DNA of 6,424 nt from Actinomycetota bacterium. GTDB taxonomy: Bacteria; Actinomycetota; Acidimicrobiia; Acidimicrobiales; AC-25. A program made the translations under genes and the position numbers. Below are positions 1 to 5,463 of this stretch, piece after piece (the stretch's first letter is position 1; every line of letters starts with the position of its first letter). The notes beneath the pieces were generated by a model, which saw only the letters and a list, made by a program, of their open reading frames with translations, ran no database searches and was not told where the DNA came from. Location: positions 1 through 6,424 of the forward strand of contig VAXF01000209.1 in the NCBI GenBank assembly GCA_005888395.1, written 5' to 3'.

Positions 1-2
1 TC

Positions 3-1070
3 ACGTTCAGCCCGGAGCAGGACGCCCTTCGCGACGCGGTGCGCTCGACGCTTGCCGCGGAAGCGCCGACGGCGTACGTGCGGCAGATGATCGAAGAGGA
101 CGATCGCGGCTTCACGGACGAGCTGTGGTCGAGGATGGCCGACCTGGGCTGGCTCGGTGTGCTGGTGCCGGAGGCCCAGGGCGGTCTCGGGCTCGGCCTC
201 GTCGACGTGGTCGTGATCCAAGAGGAGATGGGCAAGCTGCCGTTCCCCGGCCCGTACCTCTCGTCCGCGGTTCTCGCAACGACTGCCGCCGTTCGGCTCG
301 GTGCGCGCGACCTCCTGCCCGACCTCGCATCGGGCGCGCGCCGGGGAACCGTCGCGCTCGAGGAGCTCGGCGCCGGCGACCGTTCGTCGAGGGCGGGCGA
401 CGGGTGGGTGCTCGATGGGCTCAAGCCGGTCGTGCTCGACGGCCACACCGCCGATTGGGCGATCGTCGTCGCCCAGGTCGACGGGGGGCTGTCATCGTTC
501 CTCGTCGACGCGCCAGCGGGCGAGCTCGTGCCGTCGCTCGACGTCACCCGGAAGGTAGCGCGCGTCACGCTCGACCAGCGGCCGGCGCGCAGGATCGGGC
601 CCGACGGCGACCACACCGCGCTGTGGCGCCGCGTGCTCGACGATGCGTGCGTGGCGGTGTGCGCCGAGACGGTCGGCGCCTGCCAACGGGCCCTCGACAT
701 GGCCGTCGAGTACGCCAAGGTTCGCGTGCAGTTCGACCGGCCCATCGCCACCTTCCAGGCCATCAAGCACAAGACGGCCGAGATGCTGCACGAGCTCGAG
801 CTGAGCCGGGTGGGCACCCACTTCGCGGCGTGGACGAGCGATGTCGACGACCCGCAGCGCGAGACGGCGGCCGCCATGTGCAAGGGATTCGTCGGCGAGG
901 CGGCCAACCTCGTGACCGCCGAGAACATCCAGATCCACGGAGGGGTGGGATTCACGTGGGACGTCGACGCCCACCTCCTCTACCGGCGTGCGAAGCAGAA
1001 CGACGTGCTCTTCGGCAACCAGGCCTGGCACCGCCACCGGCTGGCCGACATGGTGCTGGGCCCCGCATGA
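3..1070 (+). CDS. Acyl-CoA dehydrogenase family protein, FadE-like (5' end cut by window edge)
   Basis: This is a flavin-dependent acyl-CoA dehydrogenase, a family that introduces an alpha-beta double bond into acyl-CoA thioesters in beta-oxidation or steroid side-chain breakdown. The frame is open from the window edge. It begins TFSPEQDALRDAV, the usual start of the N-terminal helical domain, so only a few residues are missing. The GTG at 39 is internal. Counting from base 3, the C-terminal helical domain carries RVQFDRPIATFQAIKH (about 241-256), where FAD and the dimer interface lie, and IQIHGGVGFTWDVDAH (about 309-324), the family's FAD-binding HGG signature. The usual C-terminal YEGT catalytic glutamate motif is absent. 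The isovaleryl-CoA-dehydrogenase-type glutamate position aligns by eye with alanine (about residue 215). This suggests a partner subunit of a heteromeric enzyme. The stop overlaps the next start (ATGA), so the two genes are probably translationally coupled. The substrate is unknown. Confidence 0.93.
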   Translation, partial: TFSPEQDALRDAVRSTLAAEAPTAYVRQMIEEDDRGFTDELWSRMADLGWLGVLVPEAQGGLGLGLVDVVVIQEEMGKLPFPGPYLSSAVLATTAAVRLGARDLLPDLASGARRGTVALEELGAGDRSSRAGDGWVLDGLKPVVLDGHTADWAIVVAQVDGGLSSFLVDAPAGELVPSLDVTRKVARVTLDQRPARRIGPDGDHTALWRRVLDDACVAVCAETVGACQRALDMAVEYAKVRVQFDRPIATFQAIKHKTAEMLHELELSRVGTHFAAWTSDVDDPQRETAAAMCKGFVGEAANLVTAENIQIHGGVGFTWDVDAHLLYRRAKQNDVLFGNQAWHRHRLADMVLGPA

Positions 1071-1667
1071 CCGACGACTGGCGCGTCGCCGGCTCGTACT
1101 TCGAGTCGTGCAACTGCGACGCGATCTGCCCGTGCCGTGCAATCGGGTCGATCCCGCCCGGCAAGTCCACCGGTTCGCTGTCCTGGTTCGTCGAGGACGG
1201 CCACCTCGGCGAGGTCGACCTCACCGGTCTCGCAGCGGTGCTGAGCATGTGGTTCCGCGACGACGTCGAGCCGAGCACGCCCTGGCGGGTGGTGCTCTAC
1301 GTCGACGAGCGAGGCGACGAAGCGCAGCGGTCCGCCCTCGCCGACATCTTCCTCGGGCGCGCCGGCGGCACCGCGCTGGCCAACTACGCGGCAGCGATCG
1401 GTGAGGTGTACGCGGTGCGGGCCGCTCGCATCGAGCTCGACCACCGCCCGCGACGGTGGCGCATCGGCGTGGAGCGCTACCTGACCGTCGTCGCCGGGGA
1501 GCCCGTCGTGACCGACGAGGTCGTCGCCTGCGGGATCCCGGGGTTCGACCACTCCGGCACCGAAGTGCACCGACCCCGTACCCGTCATGTCCTGGGACGT
1601 CGCCGCCGTATGCGGCTTCACGACCGACTTCGACTACCGCTCCCAGAACGCCCGCTTGATCCCGTAG
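1067..1667 (+). pseudogene. DUF1326 domain protein, C-terminal end in a shifted frame
   Basis: The ATG overlaps the stop of the upstream acyl-CoA dehydrogenase. The first 170 or so residues are typical DUF1326: the N-terminal cysteine cluster ESCNCDAICPC (C15, C17, C21, C23) may bind metal, and TDEVVACGIPGFDHSGTEVH follows later. After about base 1570 this frame becomes arginine-rich and unlike the family, and it stays open to 2407 across the opposite-strand gene. The family's ending, SWDVAAVCGFTTDFDYRS, instead lies in the frame one base later and stops with TAG at 1665-1667. The switch lies near a run of four C at 1574-1577. Joining the frames gives about 199 residues, normal for the family. 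A sequence indel, a real frameshift mutation or +1 slippage at CCC-C could all explain it. The biochemical role of DUF1326 is unknown. The tail overlaps the convergent dehydrogenase gene by 34 bp. Confidence 0.8.
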
Positions 1668-2371
1668 CGGTAGCCGCGCTCGAAGATCGTGCGCGCGATC
1701 CCGGCGACCATGGGCAGCTTCGACGCGTTGATGGCGATGACAGGCCCGCCCATCTTGTCGAGCAGCAGCTTCGAGACCTGCTCGGCCGTTCGGCGCACCG
1801 CCTTGGGTGGCAGCGGCATCGCCTCGTCGTCGACGGCACCCTGGCCCATGGCCGTGGGAACCCACGCCGGGTACAGCACGTGGACGCGGACACCGAACGA
1901 CTCGACCTCATACGAGATGCTCTCGGTAAACGCCGAGAGCGCCGCCTTCGACGAGCTGTACGCGCCGTTGCCGGGCTCCGGCGCGCGGGCGGCGTCGGAC
2001 GAGACGTTGACGATCACGCCCGACCGCCGTGTCCTCATGCCGGGAAGCACCTGCAGCGTGCCGGCCACGGCGGCGAAGAAGTTGGTCTCGAGCATCGCCC
2101 GGTAGTCGTCGATGGTCGAGTCCTCGAACGGTGCCATCTCGCCGACGCCGGCGTTGTTGGCGAGGATGTCGATGCGACCGTGTTCGCGCTCGACGTCGGC
2201 CAGCAGCACGGCGAACGCCTCCGTGTCGCTGACGTCGCAGACGCGATAGGGGAGCCCGAGCTCCTTGAGCAGCTCCTCTCTTCGTGCCAACCCGATCACG
2301 TTTGCGCCCTGCTTGGCGAGGTCGAGGGCGAACTGACGGCCCAGCCCGGACGACGCGCCGGTGACGACCAC
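1634..2371 (-). CDS. SDR family NAD(P)-dependent oxidoreductase (start uncertain)
   Basis: This is a classical short-chain dehydrogenase/reductase, which oxidises or reduces hydroxyl/keto groups with NAD(P)(H). From a GTG at 2371 it has 245 residues. It shows TGASSGLG (4-11) for the dinucleotide, NNAG (72-75), the catalytic serine in NVSS (S125) and YSSSK (Y138, K142), so the active site is complete. The basic tail GYRYGIKRAFWER resembles SDRs annotated with lipid or steroid-like substrates. The start is a problem: the natural N-terminus would be something like VDLAGAGKVVVVTG, but no ATG or GTG exists there. In this frame only CTG at 2392 and GTG at 2371 are available. I chose the GTG, which follows a G-rich stretch seven bases upstream but shortens the first beta strand. 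The preceding amidohydrolase reads through this region in another frame. Its 3' end is antisense to the DUF1326 tail. Confidence 0.88.
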   Translation of the reverse strand: MVVTGASSGLGRQFALDLAKQGANVIGLARREELLKELGLPYRVCDVSDTEAFAVLLADVEREHGRIDILANNAGVGEMAPFEDSTIDDYRAMLETNFFAAVAGTLQVLPGMRTRRSGVIVNVSSDAARAPEPGNGAYSSSKAALSAFTESISYEVESFGVRVHVLYPAWVPTAMGQGAVDDEAMPLPPKAVRRTAEQVSKLLLDKMGGPVIAINASKLPMVAGIARTIFERGYRYGIKRAFWER

Positions 2372-3612
2372 GACCTTGCCCGCCCCAGCCAGATCGACAG
2401 CCGGTAGAGGTCGACCGCGTTCTCGCCGGCGATGCGCGCCTGTTCTGCCGGCGTCAACGGTTCCATCGCCTCGGCCAGCTCGGCCGTCACCCCCGGGTAC
2501 TTGGCGTCGGGGTGCGGGTAGTCCGACGCCCAGACGATGCGGTCGGCGCCGACGAGCGGCGAGCGGGCGGTGAAGGCGAGCGTCGACTCGTCGGGGTCGA
2601 AGCTGATCCAGCACTGGCGGCGGAAGTAGGCCGACGGCGCCTGCTTCAACGTGGGCACGTCCCACGGGAACGCCACCGCGTGATGGTCGAGGCGCTCGAG
2701 CCAGGGCACGATCCAGCCGCCGTTGGCCTCGAGGAAGAGCAACCGCAGGTCGGGGAATCGCTCGCACACGCCGCCCGCGAGCATGAACGCGATCGTGCTC
2801 ATCATGTCGACCGGGTTGGCGATCGCCTGGGTGAAGTAGATGTTGTCGATGTCGACGTTCATGGCGGGCTCGTCGGGCGCCTGCTGCGGCGGCAGGGCGG
2901 ACGAATGCAGCCGGTTGATGCGCAGTCCGATGCAGGCACCGGGCAGGTCGGCGGCAAGGAACGGGTGGAACGCGACCGGCATGGCCGCCTCGGACGCCGC
3001 CTTCCAGAGCGGGTCGTAGACCGGGTCGTTCAGCGGCTTCCAGTCCTCGGTGGGATTGGGTCGCAGCATCACCGCGACCATGCCCGGCAGCGTCGCCACC
3101 CGCCCGATCTCGGCGGCGGCGCGCGCGATGTCCTGCTGGGGCACGACGCCGACGCCGAAGAGCCGGCCGTCGCCGCCGTCGGTCACGTGGGCCGAGAGCC
3201 AGTCGTTGTATGCCCGGCACTGGACGCCGGCGAAGTCGGCGTCGGGGTACGACTGGATGCCGAGAAGGAGGGTCGGGTACAGCACCGAGTGGGTGATGCC
3301 GTCGACGTCGAGGTCGGCGAGACGCGCCCGGGCGTCGAACGCCGCGGGCCGAACCTCGGTGTACTTGAGCTCGAGCCGTTGGGCCCGCTCGCGGTCCTCG
3401 AGCGACATGCCGGCCGTGCCGGCGAGGGCCATGGCGTTGGCCATGAGGCGGTGGCCGTCCATCACCGCCCACTCGCGGCCGCGCTCGTCGGTCTCGATGT
3501 GCCAGACGCGGTCCTCGTAGCCCGGTGGCGCGAACTCCCGCATGCCCGACGGGTGCTCGAGCACGTGCCCGTCGGCGTCGACGTACCGAAGGGCGGTGAG
3601 CGTCGTCGTCAT
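2296..3612 (-). CDS. Amidohydrolase family protein (COG2159/PF04909 metal-dependent hydrolase)
   Basis: This is a TIM-barrel metal-dependent hydrolase of the amidohydrolase-2 group, which includes ACMSD-like decarboxylases and hydrolases of cyclic or aromatic compounds. ATG at 3612 opens with VDADGHVLE (H16, E19), the first metal-binding strand. Further landmarks are PVAFHPF (H216), LLFLEANGGWIVPWLERLDHH (291-311) and IVWASDYPHPDA, with the catalytic/metal aspartate at D364. The family normally ends at about RIAGENAVDLYRL, which is residue 405 (base 2398). Here the frame runs on for 33 residues rich in R, S and P, which read as out-of-frame translation of the dehydrogenase N-terminus. The natural stop therefore seems lost. 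The gene lies 39 bp downstream of the coiled-coil gene and overlaps the dehydrogenase. No Shine-Dalgarno is visible; a TAACGT box seven bases before the ATG suggests a leaderless message. The substrate is unknown. Confidence 0.9.
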   Translation of the reverse strand: MTTTLTALRYVDADGHVLEHPSGMREFAPPGYEDRVWHIETDERGREWAVMDGHRLMANAMALAGTAGMSLEDRERAQRLELKYTEVRPAAFDARARLADLDVDGITHSVLYPTLLLGIQSYPDADFAGVQCRAYNDWLSAHVTDGGDGRLFGVGVVPQQDIARAAAEIGRVATLPGMVAVMLRPNPTEDWKPLNDPVYDPLWKAASEAAMPVAFHPFLAADLPGACIGLRINRLHSSALPPQQAPDEPAMNVDIDNIYFTQAIANPVDMMSTIAFMLAGGVCERFPDLRLLFLEANGGWIVPWLERLDHHAVAFPWDVPTLKQAPSAYFRRQCWISFDPDESTLAFTARSPLVGADRIVWASDYPHPDAKYPGVTAELAEAMEPLTPAEQARIAGENAVDLYRLSIWLGRARSWSSPARRPGWAVSSPSTSPSRAQT

Positions 3613-3619
3613 GGGCCGA

Positions 3620-3625
3620 ACGTTA
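3620..3625 (-). promoter_or_regulatory. Candidate -10 box for a leaderless amidohydrolase mRNA
   Basis: Read on the minus strand the hexamer is TAACGT, matching the actinobacterial -10 pattern TANNNT. Seven bases separate it from the ATG at 3612, which would put transcription initiation at the first base of the start codon. No ribosome-binding sequence lies between. I see no clear -35 element. This is inferred from spacing and consensus only. Confidence 0.35.
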
Positions 3626-3651
3626 GGGCAGGGGGTTGTTACGCGCCCCGG

Positions 3652-4011
3652 TCAGCCGAGGCGGACTGCCGCGAGGACGAGGCCGGCCACCGCGACGACG
3701 CTCGTGACGTTGGCGGCCACCAGCTTCGGGAGCTGCGCGGTTATGCGCCCCTCGAGCCGCCCGATCTCACCCCGCAGTTCGGCCAACTCGCCCTTGAGCT
3801 CGGCGCGAAGCTCGGCCATCTCCCCGCGCACCTCGGCCATCTCACCCCGCAGCTCGGCCATCTCACCGCGGACGGCCACGAGGTCGCTCCGCCGGGCGAC
3901 GTCCGGCCAGCCGACGGGCGGCAGCAACTCCATCATCGAGGCAGCCGGGCGCTCGCCCAGTGCCTGCTCCAGAGCGGTGAAGAGCTCACGACGGTCACGA
4001 TCGGATATCAC
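3652..4011 (-). CDS. Small coiled-coil protein with C-terminal membrane anchor, function unknown
   Basis: I recognise the architecture but not a function. From GTG at 4011 it encodes 119 residues. An N-terminal segment (about 1-40) contains ELLPPVGWPDVARRSDL, a pattern I recall from uncharacterised actinobacterial proteins. Next comes a charged coiled coil (about 43-92) built partly from a seven-residue unit: RGEMAEL, RGEMAEV, RGEMAEL at 48-68, then RAELKGELAELRGEIGRLEGRI. A hydrophobic stretch at 98-117 ending VRLG is a probable membrane segment at the extreme C-terminus. The likely product is an oligomeric, tail-anchored protein with its coil in the cytoplasm. The message carries GGGG a few bases before the GTG, a weak ribosome-binding site. 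The gene sits between two catabolic-type enzymes on the same strand. Topology and oligomerisation are inferences from composition. Confidence 0.78.
   Translation of the reverse strand: MISDRDRRELFTALEQALGERPAASMMELLPPVGWPDVARRSDLVAVRGEMAELRGEMAEVRGEMAELRAELKGELAELRGEIGRLEGRITAQLPKLVAANVTSVVAVAGLVLAAVRLG
3808..3870 (-). repeat. Three tandem 21-bp units inside the coiled-coil gene
   Basis: Three consecutive 21-bp units encode residues 48-68 of the coiled-coil protein. On the plus strand each contains CTCGGCCATCTC and the units differ at only a few positions. Each unit adds exactly one heptad, so copy-number change would keep the frame. Further diverged units follow in the protein. Confidence 0.85.
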
Positions 4012-4094
4012 GGTATCCCCCGAGGGAGGCGGGTCGGCGGGGGAAGCCGGGCCTCACGGTAGCGGGCGATCGGGGAGCGGGATAGTGGCGTGGA

Positions 4095-4110
4095 CGTCCC
4101 CGCGGGGACG
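4095..4110. other. Perfect 16-bp GC-rich palindrome between genes
   Basis: CGTCCCCGCGGGGACG equals its own reverse complement. It lies in the 230-bp intergenic stretch 4012-4241, about 84 bp upstream of the coiled-coil gene and 132 bp past the dienelactone hydrolase stop. It has no T-run after it. It could be an operator, part of a termination hairpin or chance in GC-rich DNA. I see no gene, tRNA or convincing promoter in the rest of this intergenic stretch. Confidence 0.4.
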
Positions 4111-4200
4111 CTTGCCTGTGGACAGCGGTTCACGTGGCCACTGGCGGGAAAACCGTGGCCTGGCTGACTGGGCTCTCGGCCGATGTGGCACCTACGTGCG

Positions 4201-4221
4201 GTCGGTTGAGCGGCGACCGAC
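4201..4221 (-). terminator. Possible hairpin downstream of the dienelactone hydrolase gene
   Basis: GTCGGT at 4201-4206 pairs with ACCGAC at 4216-4221 around a nine-base loop. The hairpin starts 20 bp past the dienelactone hydrolase stop. There is no U-tract, which is common for actinobacterial terminators but leaves the call weak. Confidence 0.22.
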
Positions 4222-4241
4222 GAGACCGCGGTCGAGGCGGC

Positions 4242-4926
4242 TCAGGCAAACACCTCGTCGAAGAGATCGAGCATCGCTCGCCAAGAGCGGTCGTCTGAGA
4301 CACGGTGGTAGCTCACCCCGGGGCGATCGGCTGCGTCGGATGTCGGGTTGGTGAAGCTGTGCTCGGTGCCGCCGTAGAGGTTCATCCTCCAATCCACACC
4401 GCCTGCGCGCATCTCCTCCTCGAAGGCCAGCCGCTCCTGTGGGGAGACGAGCGGGTCTTCGGTGCCCACGCACACCAGAACCTTCGCCCGAATGTTGGCG
4501 GCGTCCTGCGCCCTCCGAGTGGCGAGGCGGGGGTGGAAGCCGACGACGGCCTTCACGTCCGCACCGCTGCGGGCAAGTTCGAGCACGAGGGCGCCGCCGA
4601 AGCAGTAGCCGATGGCGGCAACCCGCGAGGGGTCGGCTCGAGGCTCGCGCACGGATGCGCTCGGGTTCGAACCAAAGGTCGCGGCAACGACGCTCGATCG
4701 CGGTCTCATCAGCGAGAGGCGTTCCGCCACCGTGGTAGTCGAGGGCCAAGGCCACGTAGCCCAACTCGGCAAACCGGGCTGCCCGGCCCTTCTGGTAGTC
4801 GTCGAGGCCGCCGCCTTCATGCGCGATCAGCACCGCCGGCAGCGTGTCGTTCCCGTCGGGCACCGCCAGACGACCGATCATCGTGGACCCGTTAGCGGTG
4901 TAGTCGAGGTCCCTGATCTCGACCAT
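4242..4926 (-). pseudogene. Dienelactone hydrolase family protein, split by a frame break
   Basis: This is an alpha/beta-hydrolase of the dienelactone hydrolase family, which hydrolyses lactones or related esters in aromatic-compound breakdown. From ATG at 4926 the first frame gives 95 conserved residues, including the IAHEGGGLDDY loop with the family's E37 and the segment GYVALALDYHGGG. That frame then turns to arginine-rich sequence and runs to a stop at 4192. The rest lies one base over, from EPRADPSRVAAIGYCFGG (nucleophile Cys in the GxCxG turn) through VGTEDPLVSP (Asp) and GTEHSFTNP (His) to WRAMLDLFDEVFA, stopping at 4242. The break is at 4635-4650. The joined product is about 228 residues. 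By memory of the family, roughly nine residues between RARA and EPRADPSRV are missing, so an out-of-frame deletion fits better than a single-base error. The catalytic triad is complete across the two parts. Without repair the gene is non-functional. Confidence 0.85.
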
Positions 4927-5046
4927 GCGCCGGTTCTACCACCGGTGGCGCGATTGCCGCGCAGTGGCCTGGTGCGGCGTGATGGCGCCGGGCATCGGCA
5001 CGCAGGCGCGGGACACCCAGTCGGTCGAGGGCAGTAGAGGCCGCTC
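4927..5046. other. Intergenic stretch upstream of the dienelactone hydrolase
   Basis: These 120 bases separate the ParB-like gene from the dienelactone hydrolase. The sequence contains a 10-bp palindrome, CCACCGGTGG, at 4939-4948, close to the start codon at 4926. On the minus strand TAGAAC lies six bases before the ATG, a poor match to a leaderless -10 box. No Shine-Dalgarno or small gene is apparent. Confidence 0.4.
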
Positions 5047-5421
5047 TCAGTACGGAAGATCGCCGGGCCGGCAGTCCCGGTAGTCGGGCTCGGGCAGCGC
5101 ACGCAGCCGCCGGGCCGCGATGGTGGAGCGGCCTTCGAGCAGCGCCCGAGCAATTCGGTGCATGCCATCCATGACCCGGCCGTCAGGACCGAGGATGATC
5201 GGGTACGAGAGGTCGACCGCTTCGACGAGGCGCAAGTGCTCCACGACCTTGCGCACCGTTGGGTGATCGAGCTCGTCGAACCAGTACACCGAGTCGACCT
5301 CGTCGATGTCGGCCAACTCGACGTCCTCCACCGGGAGATCCTTCGCCAGCGCGATCAGCCGGTCCACATCCCAGGCGTCCAGGCCGCGCTCACCTCGCCA
5401 GAAGTGGTACTGCTTGCGCAT
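5047..5421 (-). CDS. Small ParB-like (DGxHR motif) protein, function unknown
   Basis: This is a 124-residue protein starting at ATG 5421 with a good ribosome-binding site. The family is one I recall as conserved and uncharacterised in many bacteria: YHFWRGERGLDAWDVDRLI near the N-terminus (5-23), PTVRKVVEHLRLVEAVDLSYPIILGPDG (54-81), then GRVMDGMHRIARALLEG (81-97) and the ending EPDYRDCRPGDLPY. The DGMHRIARA segment resembles the box of ParB/Srx-fold domains (typically DGxHR), which bind CTP or nucleotides in ParB. There is no helix-turn-helix or partner ATPase here, so a chromosome-partition role is not supported. The gene is complete and in line with the two acetyltransferases upstream, 42 bp from the nearer one, so co-transcription is likely. 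Confidence 0.85.
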   Translation of the reverse strand: MRKQYHFWRGERGLDAWDVDRLIALAKDLPVEDVELADIDEVDSVYWFDELDHPTVRKVVEHLRLVEAVDLSYPIILGPDGRVMDGMHRIARALLEGRSTIAARRLRALPEPDYRDCRPGDLPY

Positions 5422-5430
5422 CCGGGCAGT

Positions 5431-5436
5431 CTCCTC
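5431..5436 (-). promoter_or_regulatory. Ribosome-binding site of the ParB-like gene
   Basis: On the minus strand GAGGAG lies nine bases before the ATG at 5421. This is the clearest Shine-Dalgarno sequence in the window and supports the chosen start. Confidence 0.7.
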
Positions 5437-5463
5437 GACGGAGCAGGGCCAGCGTCGTGGGGG

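Noticed and set aside
492..1142. A 216-residue minus-strand open frame under the acyl-CoA dehydrogenase
   Set aside because: It is low-complexity shadow sequence opposite a strongly conserved gene.
125..2407. A 760-residue open frame on the plus strand
   Set aside because: Outside 1067 to about 1577 it is an arginine/proline-rich shadow of the acyl-CoA dehydrogenase and the opposite-strand dehydrogenase. Its length comes from GC bias and the DUF1326 frame break.
1634..3472. A 612-residue open frame on the minus strand, suggesting a large fused dehydrogenase
   Set aside because: Only the part below about 2400 shows SDR motifs. The upstream 370 residues are an out-of-frame shadow of the amidohydrolase, so this is not a real fusion.
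3808..3870. Possible CRISPR-like or regulatory tandem repeat
   Set aside because: The units are contiguous without spacers, lie within a coding frame and match the protein heptad exactly.
2512..4062. A 516-residue plus-strand open frame opposite the amidohydrolase and coiled-coil genes
   Set aside because: It shows no recognisable motifs, its composition mirrors the antisense strand, and it crosses two well-supported genes.
3541..4354. A plus-strand serine/arginine-rich open frame with a repetitive core (SPRSSAIS-like)
   Set aside because: The apparent repeat is the antisense reading of the heptad units in the coiled-coil gene.
5047..5421. Toxin-antitoxin system made of a GNAT toxin and a small partner
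   Set aside because: The GNATs do not come paired with a ribbon-helix-helix antitoxin, and the small protein is ParB-like, not a DNA-binding antitoxin.
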